From Cercis canadensis (lineage: Eukaryota > Streptophyta > Magnoliopsida > Fabales > Fabaceae), in assembly GCA_003255065.1 (NCBI GenBank), contig QAOA01003578.1, forward strand, positions 478,830 to 542,829: DNA of 64,000 nucleotides, in the 5' to 3' direction. The position numbers and the translations under genes are program-made. The notes beneath the pieces are model-generated. The model made no database searches, was not told the origin of the DNA, and worked only from the letters and a program-made list of their open reading frames with translations. Below, one piece after another: positions 49,094-60,484 of the stretch. Position 1 is the stretch's first letter; every line of letters starts with the position of its first letter.

Positions 49094-49210
49094 AAATATT
49101 TGATTTCCTGATCATTTGGTCAAAGAGACTTTAATTTTATGTCAATAATCGATTCAACTTAAAAACTTAAGTTATTAGATAAAGACTTATGAATAATTTT
49201 ATATCTAACA
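49094..49210 (-). mobile_element. TRIM retrotransposon relic (one terminal repeat and adjacent interior)
   Basis: The minus strand reads TGTTAGATATAAAATTATTC, the TRIM terminal-repeat start, continues through a CTTAAGTTTTTAAGTTGAAT block and ends in TTTGACCAAATGATCAGG, matching the internal region. Confidence 0.65.
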
Positions 49211-51479
49211 AAATCTATTCATTGTTGAAGACTAGATTATAATTTTCTTTTGTAAATATCTTTAGTCTAATCGTGGTTTGCGTACGTCTTTGACAGATCA
49301 GAGAGATGAGTTAGTTGAAATATGAACAATTAGCCGTAGATGCAAAGAAATTGAGAGGGAGGCATTAACTGATTGAAGACGTTAATAAACCGTGTTATAG
49401 TTGGACCCATAATTGAAGAGTTTTGCTCTTAATTAAAACATAGCTATACTCTGTTATTAAAAAAGCTCTAGCTAGAATAAATCTCATTATTAAATATCGA
49501 TACTTGATTACATGTCACTGGACTTTCAATTAAGCTTTAACGCATATATATATATATATATATAGTTTTTAATGTACCCTAATATCGTTGTTGTTCCTTG
49601 AACCAAATCAAACCTAATGATCTGTTGAAAGCTCTCTGCACTTAACATTAACTATGAATATAAATAACGTTTTAAATGTACGTAATGTTCATATAGTACA
49701 TATCAATAATTATTCTGTTTCATTTTGTGCTATTTTTTTAAGGTCAGAGAATATTGTTGAAGCAGAAAAGGCAAACACGTTGAACACGCGGTAAGAGAAA
49801 AGTGGAGGCAAAGTTTTCAATATCTAATTGGACAATGGAAACACAAGATATCATATATTCCACTAATTCCTTGTTTAGGGGGAACACTCTTTACAAGTTC
49901 TCTTTTTCCACAGGCAATTTCATTCCAACATCCTCATAACTTTTGATTCACAAGGGAATTGACATTCCAAGACAAAAGTACAGCCCTTAGACTATATATT
50001 CACATTTTCTACATGATTTGCTTGGCTTTCAAGGAAGTGGGAATGGCATTTTGCTATCTTTGAACCAAACAATTGCCCACTATATAGGCTATGTGTTTGT
50101 GGTAGGTCTTCATCATATGCCATCCTCTAGAAAAATTTTAGTCAAGAAAATTCCAAAGAACTATTTAATGATAATTCAACAGGGTGGGACCTCATCCAAA
50201 TGTTTCTAGCTAATCTTCAAAGAAAAACTGGTAACAACTACTTTTTATGATTATTTAAGCAAAATCATTTTTCAATCAACCTGTTTATGAGTTGGGTGTT
50301 TCTCACATCTTCATCTAACCATTTTGTATAGGTAAGTGTATGACAATGCAGGTAAGGTATATCTGAAAAGTAGGTTTTGGTTCAAAATTCATGTGACCTA
50401 CAATTTATCATCTATTCTTTAATTTTTAGTTTGTGTTTAGTTGTGATGGTGAAAAGTAGGCAGGGGAATGCTAATAGAAAGATTTTAATTTTCTTTTTAG
50501 ATATATCTCATTTTCAATCACCCTTCATTTTTATTTTTGAAAAAAAAAAGATACGTGGGTATCAAATTAAAGATTTATTTTCAATTCAGTGCTTATAGAA
50601 TTATTATTCTATTATAAAATACAATTTAGTTTAACCCGTGTCTTTTCACTTTTCATTTTTTCGTTTTTCTTCTCTTAAGCCCAAGAATTAGGACTTAACT
50701 CCAACTCTCAAATGGAGCTAGACTTTTCAAATCTAGAACGAGTCATCCTTACTTTGGGAGTTTTGCTATCGAAACACCCACAACTGTAACTTTGTGTATA
50801 GAGCACTTTGAGACTTTCATTTTGTCAATGAAAGACCTCAAACACAAGACACTCTTTTTAAGAGAAAAAACTTTGTGACCAATTAATATAGCCCAATTGA
50901 CTTTTTCTCTATTAAGCAAGTGTACGACGGTTTCTATTTTCTAACTTTCGATTTTCCATCGCCCTATTCAAGTGCACACTTAATTTTTATTTTAGTTTTT
51001 CTCAGCTTAAATAATTCTTGTCCTTTGAAGGTATCATACTATAAATTAAGAACTATATATAATATACAAACATTGTTTTACCAAAAAAAAAATACAAAGA
51101 NATACAAAGAGTGATCAATTAAAAAATATTCTAGAGGAGTAAGGAATTTCCCGGGATTATACATCCAAAACGCATGTATAATTTATAATAATATGGATAT
51201 CTAGATACTCATAATTTTCACAAGGAAAAGAAAAGTAAGAAATATACAACTGAATAAACTGATGTTTTCATGAAATTAAGAAATAGTCTCTTTTGCAGTT
51301 TTCATGAAATTTTCACAATAAAATAACAAATGTTTAGCTATTAAAGTGTTGTCTTAAAATTTATATTTGGCTCACATTTAACATAATTCAGGAGCATATT
51401 CAACTCTATAGGCATAATAGAGGTATATATGGTGGAGAGTCTTCCACAACAAACTCCTAAAAAGTCTAGGATTATTGCA
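49211..51479. other. AT-rich intergenic DNA, no gene seen
   Basis: A TA-repeat lies at about 49543-49563. The single 'n' at 51101 separates two copies of ATACAAAGA. Short open frames (50018-50209, 50377-50598, 50920-51114) have no recognisable content. Confidence 0.5.
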
Positions 51480-51640
51480 AATAGTTTAAATTTTGAAATA
51501 TAATTATACAATAAAACTAGGATTTTCTCATTTTAAATTGTTTTGAATTTTTTGTAATTATATATATACACACACTTACAGTAATACAATTAATGATTCC
51601 ATTCATTTCATTCTCCTGATTTTACATGGTATCAGAGCTA
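51480..51640 (+). mobile_element. LTR-retrotransposon fragment: LTR end plus primer-binding site
   Basis: TGGTATCAGAGC (51627-51638) is the exact complement-type primer-binding site for initiator methionine tRNA used by most plant Copia elements. It directly follows TTTTACA, a usual LTR end. The upstream about 150 bp would be the end of the 5' LTR; the rest of the element is not recognisable downstream. Confidence 0.7.
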
Positions 51641-53042
51641 ATAGCTTCACAACAATTTTACAAGAAAAATGAGTATCTTTGCCATTAGACTATTTTATCC
51701 ATTTATTTTTTTAATTTTTTCTGTAAATAATGGATCATATAAACAGCTCATATTCAATTTAGTGGGGGCTATTTATCCTAATATTTGAATCTTGTTGAAA
51801 GAAAATATTTAATGTGTTCAATAGATAAATAATTAAGTGTGCTAATAAACAATATTATTAAATTTTGTAGCATGATTAAACAAATTAGTGATGATTTCAA
51901 AATAAAGTTTGAATAAGAAAGACAATACTATTGTTTGATGATACTAGACCATTCTTTTTAATCAATAATTCAAGTTTCATTTGAGCGTAGACGGCAACCT
52001 TTTTCTTTTCTTCCAACTTGACCCATAACAAGAAGTTGGAAATCTTTTTCTTAATAGTTCAAACGAAATTCGATTATGGTTTGGGACAACACTTTATTAA
52101 GTTGCATTTTATCATTGGTGATGTTGGTGGTCTTCTTTTCGTATACATATGTTTCTTTTCCATTTCTTTACATGCTTATTATTTATGAGATTATGTACAG
52201 AAAAGGTTCCCTTTCTTTTTCCCCCCTCACGCATCCAACAGCAATTATATTCCCATCAATCTTCCCTCAACCTTTTTCTTTCTTTCATAGAGACGTGTCT
52301 ATGTGGGCTAGGCTAAAGTCGGCATCAAGCACAAGAAAAATCAAATAAATAAATGTGTAAACCTAACAAAGATAGCCTAACCCAATCAATTCCAATCTTT
52401 CTATCTATATGCACAAAACATGACAAAAACCCAACATACATCACCCACCCATTTTGGCTAAAAAGGATATACCTTAGCTTTTATTTATGGTCCAATGGCA
52501 GTGGCATGAGTTAATGTGCATATTTCACGACCATAGTTTCTCCATCACATGGATGGAGTGAGCCAGCTAAAAGCATTGTCCTATTTAGGTATTCCAACAA
52601 ATATAGGACACGTTTCTAGCTAGTGCTTGTCTATCTCTCGTTCAATTTTGTCGGTGTGGTTTATTTGTATTTGGACAAATTCGAGTGAGTGAGTTTTGTG
52701 ATTTGATCAAATAAATAGAGTTGTGAGACATGAGCTAAGTAAGATGGTTATTGGAAAAGGACATTCATTTATTTCCTTTTAAGATATGGTTTTGTCACTT
52801 TCAATCTACAAAGAAGAGTTTCTAGTATTTCACTATATAAACTGTCTTTTTTTTTTTTTTGGTAGGAATAAACTGTCTTCTTTACAACTACCAATTCTAG
52901 TTGAGTAATAGTACATTAGGAAATCTTATTACATTGGAGTATGGTTCAATTTGGGGCATTTAAAATAAAAATGATAAGTGAGTTTAATTAATAGTCAAAA
53001 CTATAAAGTATAAATTAAATCTAAGCCTACAATAATTAAAAA
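51641..53042. other. Intergenic DNA, no gene seen
   Basis: Only short open frames without recognisable domains (for example 52076-52348, which looks hydrophobic by composition only). No RNA gene was recognised. Confidence 0.5.
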
Positions 53043-53573
53043 GTTTAATTGTAATTTTGGTCCACCAATTTTAACAACTTAAATATTTTGGCTCCTATTA
53101 TTTAATAATAAATAATTTAGTCTCTTTATATTTATAAAATGTGTAATTTTAGTCTTTTTGTTTTTAAGCTAAATTTCGTAAGTCTATTTTAAAGTATAAA
53201 TTTTTCTTATTCATAATCTCATCGTTTAGATTGAAAAGCTATGTCTTGTGAACCTCCTTATAAAATTTTAGTTTGATCTAATGATGAATGAATCTAGATC
53301 TATGAAAATTTCTAATTTTGGTATTTTGGGCTGAGTCTCACCGTTGGATCAAGCTGAAATTTTGTAAGAAGATTTGTAATATGTAACTCTTTCATTTGAA
53401 CGGTGAGATTGTGAATTGGAAAACTTTAAATCTTAAACTAAACTTGAGAAATGACAAAATAACTAAAATTATATATTTTATAAATATAGAAGGACTAAAT
53501 TATTTATTTTTAAAAAAGATGGACCAAAAAATTTAAGTTGTTAAGATATTATGACCAAAATTATAATTAAGCC
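53043..53573. mobile_element. Mutator-like long-arm MITE, copy B
   Basis: Same family as 44902-45451: GTTTAATTGTAATTTTGGTC at the left, and GGCTTAATTATAATTTTGGT read inward from the right. The centre holds GGGCTGAGTCTCACCGTTGG. A 10-bp TAATTAAAAA flanks both sides (53033-53042 and 53574-53583), so the target duplication is 9-10 bp. Confidence 0.85.
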
Positions 53574-53940
53574 TAATTAAAAATGGTGAAAAATAATGAT
53601 AAATATAACATTAGTTTTTCGAATTGTTTTTCCTTATACTTACGCACACTCGCACAAAAGTACTTATGTATCAATATGTGTTAATCTATTGGAGACATAA
53701 AACAAAACCATTACTTGACAATTTTTAATCACTTAATTTATGGAATGATTGATTTCTCGAATTGTTAATAAAAAGCTCCAAATTAATGTTACCAAACAAT
53801 TTACTATGAATATCAAGAGGTTAAAGCAGCATTTAAAAAAAAAAAAAAAACTTTTACTCAGATCTTTATCTACACTCGATTTCTCTCACAGTCACACTAC
53901 ACTATGCCTATAAGCATAGCTATTGCCTATTCGCTTAACC

Positions 53941-54092
53941 TAGGGATGATAATTTGACTTATACCTAATGGGGCTCTGCGAGTATGAAGTAGAAAAAATG
54001 GGTATGAAAATTTAAATAGGTAATTTATATGTGATTGGGGCCGGGGATGGGGAAGGCAGTACCCGTCCTGTATTGTACATAAATACATATAA

Positions 54093-54125
<33 letters not shown>

Positions 54126-54333
54126 ATTTACATTACATAAAAAAAAATTCACATTCATAAAATCATGGTTGTATGAGTAAATAGTGCGAGACATGAAGCA
54201 AACAGATATTCAATGGGGTAGATATGGGACTGTTGAAAAATCCCCCGCCTAGAATGGGGCATGGGGATCGTCCTTCGCAGACAGGGACGGGGAGTACCTA
54301 CCCCGCCCTATCGCCGCCCCATTGTCATCCCAA
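53941..54333. mobile_element. hAT-type non-autonomous element, second copy
   Basis: Left end TAGGGATGATAATTTG; right end, other strand, TTGGGATGACAATGGGGC. The flanking 8 bp are GCTTAACC (53933-53940) and GCTTCACC (54334-54341), 7 of 8 matching, as for hAT insertion. Both ends carry GGGGATGGGG/CCCCGCCC strings, as in the 465-1241 copy. A (TA)n stretch lies inside. Confidence 0.8.
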
Positions 54334-54341
54334 GCTTCACC

Positions 54342-56463
54342 AACTAAAGCTCAATAAAAATCTAATTTCAGTAAATTTCTTGGGCTAGATCAAAATACAA
54401 TACACTTCAACAAATACTTTATTTTATTATTATCTTTAACATATCCGTCACGCAAAACTCCTTTAAACTTAAAGGCTCAAAAAAAATACATGTCAACTAC
54501 TACTTTTTGTTAAAATATAAGAAAGGAAACGGCAAGGATTAAGGTTGTGTTAAAATGAGATATTTTTAAAATTTATAAGAATTTAAAATACATGTAATTG
54601 AAATGTAGTATTTTTAATATTTAAATTTGTAAAAAAATTTATTTGTATACATTTTATTATAAAAGAAAATTTTAGCTTAAAAAAAATAAATTTATTGAGT
54701 CAACTCACACTCAGACTTAATATTAGTAAATTCAATAAGTTAATTCACCACAAACTCATTGAGTCAACTCACTATCATTGTTAAAATATGTAACAAGTTT
54801 GATTCTCTTGTTTGAAAACTCTTGCTTGTTTGATTCTCTTTTTTTTGCTTCTTGAATTGCTAATAGTTGATGAATGCTTCATTCTATTTTAGAATGAGTT
54901 AGGAGATTGACTATTTTTGTTTATTTGTGAAAGAAGGAATATGAAGGAAGAGTTGCTTGCATTGGTGGTGGTGGTCAATGACGACGGTGCTAATGAGCGA
55001 ATACGACAGTGGTATTTAGAGGAGTGCTAGGATAGTGAATAAGAAGGAGAGAAAAGGTATGGAGAGGGAGAGGTGGGTGGGGGTGTTAGGGGAGAAGGTG
55101 ACAAGGCTAAGAGAGTGAATATAAAATTCATCATATTAAAACTTTAAAAGTTACTAATTTTTTTTAAATTTTTTTTGAAAATACCTTAAAAAATTACATA
55201 AATAAAATAATCTTAAATTAAAATTTTAAATACGCTTAAAAAATATATTATATTCTATAAATATCTAACCCAAACATAATCTAAAATAACTTAATCAAAC
55301 AAACTTTGATATCATAAGAATACTTATCTCTAGAGACACGTTTATTCATGTGTGCACAAAAAAGTACCATAGTCAGTTGAATTATTCGTTCTAGTTTGTA
55401 TTATTTGACTATAAACTACATCCTATTTGGCCAAGTTTGTAGTTTGGTCTCCACCTGTCTTGTCATTACTTTTCTCATTCTACTTATGAATAATGTGTAA
55501 CGTGTTGCGTGGTTCGAAAATGCTAGGGCTGCTAAATATCTTGTCATCACCTGGTTCCATTCAAACACCCAATAATTCAAATGAAGTCCTTCTGGAACCA
55601 CCAAATTATTGGAATTTTTTGTTCCTCTCTCTCTTAATTTATTGGTTTTTCTTTTCTTTTCCAATAATAGGATATATTTAGGTAAATTTTTGTGTACCGA
55701 GATAAATTAATCTGATATATTTTTTAATTTTTTTTAAATATATAAATGATCAAAGGCTTTACAAAAACAAAAGCAAATTTGCTGGTAAATTTTCCTTTGC
55801 AATCAACACTGTCTAAAACTTGACAAATGATAGAAAAATAGGAACAAGAAATGTTTTCCGAGAAGAGAAACGAAAACCATTTTAAGAGGAAAATGAAAGG
55901 AATACGATCCCTTGCAGAATACCTGACTGATACATTCTAGCAATTAGCATAGCCGGCCCTGAAGCATCCATCATATCTACCAAAAAGGGAAACAAGTAGG
56001 CCAAAAATTTATGCTTCCAACCTTTCAACAAGGACGTTGAAGGGGACCATGTGCGTCTTGGATAATATGTAGCACAGCTACATAGCCCTGAAGCTAATTT
56101 CCATTTAAATAAAAATTAATATATATATATATATATATTAAAATATCATCTGAAATTACTACACTCTGATCATAATTAATTGAGAAGTATATTTACTTAA
56201 TATATATTCTTTATTTTCGTTAAAATTAACCTCTCCAACTGTGGTTTCCATTTGTTATAATGGAGAGTAGTGAACAATGACGCCAAACTCTAAACACAGA
56301 ATCCAGTTTTGGCCATTTTCATTGATTTCAATAAATCGAATTTCTTTGTTATTGTAACCTGAAAGAGAATCATCCTCAACTAATTCTTACAATCACTAAA
56401 TTTGTTTTAGGGTTTAAACTTTTGAATATTTAAATTATAGTTACTCATAGAATTAGGATTTCA
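54342..56463. other. Intergenic DNA, no gene seen
   Basis: Contains a GGTGGTGGTGGTC-rich patch near 54965 and a (TA)n run near 56119. No coding region or RNA gene could be supported. Confidence 0.5.
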
Positions 56464-56632
56464 CCAACAAGCGCTTAATTTAACTAGTAATAAATTAAAC
56501 TCTGAGCATGCGTCTTTAGTTATAATCAAGGGTTTAATGTTCAGTGAAAGCATTTTTGGGAGAGAAAAAATCATAATTGCTCTAATTCTCGAACGAGATT
56601 AATCTTACGTCCAATTAAAAAAAAAAAAAAAA
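56464..56632 (+). mobile_element. tRNA-derived SINE, copy 2
   Basis: Diverged copy of the SINE at 29181: CCAACAAGCGCTTAATTTAA at the start, the shared AAAATCATAATTGCTCTAAT block, and GAGATTAATCTTACGTCCAA. It ends in 16 A residues (56617-56632). The B box is damaged (GGGTTTAATGTTC). Confidence 0.75.
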
Positions 56633-57582
56633 CAAGGGTTTCTACTATTTTTTGAATTCTTTCATTCATTGTAAATGTATACACTTGTCAACATTAATAA
56701 AGATATGTTTTTCTTTCAATCCTTATTGTGCTTGTACATACCCTTTATGGTGAAGGGCATATATCCGCAATATATTCATTGATGATAAGGGTTAAGATGA
56801 GAGTGGTCCATGTTTGTTTTGGCCTTGTGAAAAAAGAATGGGGAAGTAAACAGCTAGAATTTTAACCCTTATGGAAGATGATGTGGTATATACTAGAGAA
56901 AACAATTTCCCAAATATTGCCGGTGTTTCGCAAAATGAAGTTATAGTGGGGCTTCTTTATTTGTCGACCTCCTTAAATTTCAACAGAGGATAAGTGGTAT
57001 GATTAGGAAGCTCTTTTTTTTTTTTTTTTTTGCTGCTGAAAAAATTGATTGGGTTTTGGGAAAGCGAGATGAGTTAATGGGGCATGTCTCTCTATATGGG
57101 CCATTACATTCTTGATAAATTTTTGGGCCACGAGTAAATAGCCAATTATAGGTGTGGCCAACTCTATTGGGCTTGCAGTCCATTGCTAACACGGTGACGT
57201 CTGGGATCCCGCGTATTCCACTTCGCTCCTATCATTCGTTGTTTTCATATCATCTATTGACTCCACGTGACCATAAAAAAGATACATACCATCTATTCCA
57301 CATTTCTACGAAAAAAAGAAAAGAAAGCACGCTTTATTTTTAAGGTGATGCTCTCATTCATATTATTAGTAATAATTTTAATTTATAAATTATAATATTT
57401 TTTAAAAAATTATATGGTAATTTGTATTAAGTTTCTTTTTTTTTTTTAGAAAAGTCAATTTTATGTTTAAAAATAGAATAAAATATAGGAAGTTCTTAGA
57501 ACTTTTTTAAAGTTTAAGGTTTGAACTGTAAAGTTAAAAGGTGTAAATTAAATTTTTCCTTAAAATATGTCAAGTTATCAAT

Positions 57583-57874
57583 TGTTAGATATAAAATAAT
57601 TTTTGGGCATTTACCTAATAGTTTAAGCTTTTGGTTAAATTTGGTCGTGACATGATATTAGAACCTCTTTGATCAAACTGTCAAGAGATCAAATTCTTTT
57701 GCTCTTATTTTCTCAATTAAATTAAAATTTTAGCACATTGTATAAGTGAAAATGTGTTTTGTCTATGCTTCAAGCCCAAAAGACTTTCACATGCGGGGGG
57801 CATGTTAGATATAAAATCATTATTGGGTCTTCACCTAATAGCTTAAGTTTTTGAGATTGAATCAGTTCTTAACA
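57583..57874 (+). mobile_element. Complete TRIM (terminal-repeat retrotransposon in miniature), 292 bp
   Basis: A 70-bp 5' terminal repeat (57583-57652) starts TGTTAGATATAAAATAATTT and ends GTGACA. The 72-bp 3' repeat (57803-57874) starts TGTTAGATATAAAATCATTA and ends CTTAACA. Directly after the first repeat is TGATATTAGAACC (57653-57665), the Met-tRNA primer-binding site with three transitions. Just before the second repeat is a GCGGGGGGCA polypurine tract. The flanks TCAAT and TCAAC are a 5-bp target duplication with one change. There is no coding capacity, so it would depend on other elements. Relics are at 48095, 49094 and 60169. Confidence 0.88.
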
Positions 57875-57966
57875 TCAACCACCCATTTCTGTCAACATTT
57901 CATAAAATTTTATTTTATTTTAAATTTAAAAATAGAATAAAATATATCAAAATCCACTTTTGCGAT

Positions 57967-58177
57967 AGGTGGTGTTTAGTATCAAACATATTTTAGCATT
58001 TATGAGAAATTGAGTANATGAGAATAAAAATTTCCTACCTTTGGTACAAGAGATAAAAAATTATTTTCAAGCATAAAAGATATCTAAAAATGAAATTTTA
58101 CATTGAGAGTGAAAATAAAACTTTTTCACCAAAGATGGTAGGAATAAAATTTTCATTCTCTGTACCAAACACCACCT
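57967..58177. mobile_element. MITE with AGGTGGTGTTTGGTA ends
   Basis: Left end AGGTGGTGTTTAGTATC and, from the other strand, AGGTGGTGTTTGGTACA are inverted repeats. The interior arms share GAGAATAAAAATTT-type strings. An 'n' lies inside at 58017. Confidence 0.65.
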
Positions 58178-58294
58178 TAAATATAAGGTTAAATTATTTT
58201 ATTAAAAAAATTATCTACTATTTGTATATACTATACAATTTATACTTTTGTAGTGGATAAGATTTCAAAATGTATGACAAAAAGGGAAAGCGTT

Positions 58295-58700
58295 ACAATG
58301 GCAACACTCTCAATAAAGGCAGAAATTACTATTGTAATGTCAAAAAGGAAAGGAGGGCCCTGTTTGTCTTTAAAGACAAGTTGTTTGAGGAGATCATTTA
58401 AACACTGTAGGCTTTTGTGTTTTTGTCTTCTGTTACAAAAATAAATAAATAAAAAACTGGAACCTTTTATTGTCGTTCAGCTCTTCAGCCTTCTATTTAA
58501 ATAGNACAATGGCAACACTCTCAATAAAGGTAATGTCAAAAAGAAAAGGAGGGCACTGTTTGTCTTTAAAGACAAGTTGTTTGAGGAGATCATTCAAACA
58601 CTGTAGGCTTTTGTGTTTTTGTCTTCTGTTACAAAAATAAATAAATAAAAAACTGGAACCTTTTATTGTCGTTCAGCTCTTCAGCCTTCTATTTAAATAG
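58295..58700 (+). repeat. About 200-bp direct duplication around a single 'n' (probable assembly artefact)
   Basis: 58295-58504 and 58506-58700 both run from ACAATGGCAACACTCTCAAT to CTTCTATTTAAATAG, with one indel of about 15 bp and a few substitutions, and are separated only by the 'n' at 58505. Confidence 0.85.
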
Positions 58701-58977
58701 TAAAAGGCAAATTGATATTTTGAGTTATGACTCATGCAAAACAAGTGACAACTTATGAAGTGTTGTTGAAGTTATGAAGGCTAACCACCTTGTGCATGAT
58801 ACTTACCATGCATTTTGGAAACAAATACCTATGATATATTAAGGTATAAAATTAAAAATATAATTGAAGCTTGAGTTAATATATTGCCACAACCTACAAG
58901 CTAGCTAAGAAAAACATGTCGGCTTAACGAGAAATTAGTAAGGAAAATCCAATAACATAGGCAACACTTACTATTTT

Positions 58978-59829
58978 CACTACAAGAAAAAAACAGTTTT
59001 TCAACGAAAAATTCTAACGATATTTTTATCTGTTGGAATTTTAATAAATTTCAATGGAATTATAATACCGTTAGAATTTTTCGTCAGAATTATAGTTAGA
59101 AATCTCCAACACATTTTTTTTTTAAGAATTCAAACGGAATATACCTTTAGAATGTTTTCAAAAATATTTGTTAAAATTTTTTGTTAGTTCCAACGGTGTT
59201 TCCAACAGTATTTCCCAATTTTTTACCATTAGAATTTTGTAAATTTATTTCTCACTCATTCCCATTCACATTTTAGAAGTGTTTCTAAAATTCATTGCTG
59301 AAATTCCTAAGTCCCTGAAATCCCTAAGCTCACATTTCCCTCTCTAATCCTCTCCTTCGAGGACTACATCCTCAGAAATGTCCAGCTCAAGTCATTTCGT
59401 TCTCATCTCTTCTCTCATTCTTTGACTCTCCCAAGCTGAAATCTAAAACTTTCCTTTCTGTCCTTCTCTGACTCTCCTCCATCCTCGGGTTTCAATCCAT
59501 CGCCTCGCTGCCGCCGATGTCTTTGCTTAGCCTTTGTCTGTCTCGGTGTCTGGGTTGCAGGTGAGTTATGCTATTTCTCTTCTTCACTCCAACATTTCTA
59601 TTTCGATGCTTCTTCACTCCAACATCTCTCCTTACATATATTGCTTACTAAAATTCCCGTTGGAAGTTTTTTTTCGTTGAAATTTTCGTTGCAATGTCAA
59701 ATTCCAACGGCACTTTTTTTTAATGACTGAAATTCCGTTAGAATTTCCATTTGAACTCAAAATTCTAACGGAATTTTACAAAATTCCAACAAAAAAATTC
59801 TGTTAGAATTCTGTGAAATTCTTGTAGTG
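58978..59829. mobile_element. CACTA (En/Spm) internal-deletion derivative, 852 bp
   Basis: Starts CACTACAAGAAAAAAACAG and ends GAAATTCTTGTAGTG, with a perfect 3-bp target duplication TTT (58975-58977 and 59830-59832). About ten copies of ATTCTAACGG / CCGTTAGAATT-like motifs sit in both subterminal regions. The core (about 59320-59640) is GC-richer and pyrimidine-rich, with GGGTTGCAGGTGAGTTATGC, which looks like a transcript leader with a splice donor. No transposase remains. Confidence 0.88.
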
Positions 59830-60168
59830 TTTCTAGATACATAATACATTTATCTCTATTTAAGACATAATTTTTACTCTTAAATTTAACTTTAAGGAGT
59901 TCTAACCTAAAACATATAAAATGATTGTAAAGTTATATAACATTATATTATATTTATATAAAAAAAAATGGCAATTCATCCCAACCCAAAGTCATTCATA
60001 AATTAGTTTTTTCTTGTTTTAAACGAAGAAAAGATATTGTAATGAAAAGATATTTTTTTATTTTTTATTTTTACTCTTGTTCATAATTCTTTATTTTTCT
60101 CGACTACAAAAAATAGAGAATAAGTGCCACTTGGAATTTCTCGTTTTAGTAAGCCATGATTTAGTGGT

Positions 60169-60362
60169 TATTAGGTATAAAATTATTCTTAGGCTTTAAT
60201 TTAATAGCTTAAGCTTTTAGATTGAGTTGATTCTTGAAATGATATCACAATATCTTTGATTAAATGATTAGGAAATAGAATTCTTCTGCCTATATTTTTT
60301 AATTAAATTAAAATTTCTACTTATAGTATAAGTAAACTTGTGCTTTATTCATGCAGCTTTTG
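60169..60362 (+). mobile_element. TRIM relic (5' terminal repeat plus interior)
   Basis: TTAGGTATAAAATTATTCTT ... AATAGCTTAAGCTTTTAGAT matches the TRIM terminal repeat, followed by the primer-binding-site remnant TGATATCACAATATC at 60240. Interior sequence similar to 57666-57790 follows. No second repeat is seen. Confidence 0.65.
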
Positions 60363-60399
60363 CTAAGGTGAGAGGTTGGGTAATTTAAAAAAGGTTAGA

Positions 60400-60483
60400 G
60401 AGAATCAAACCTTCATGTTTTTATAAAACCAAAAAACAGGTGCTTATTTCAATCACCCTTCTCTACTTTTCTTCGTTTGTCCT
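60400..60483 (+). repeat. 84-bp direct repeat, left copy
   Basis: GAGAATCAAACCTTCATG ... TTCGTTTGTCCT occurs here and at 61636-61719 with about one difference. The left copy ends at the 'n' (60484) that precedes the fold-back element. Confidence 0.85.
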
Positions 60484-60484
60484 N

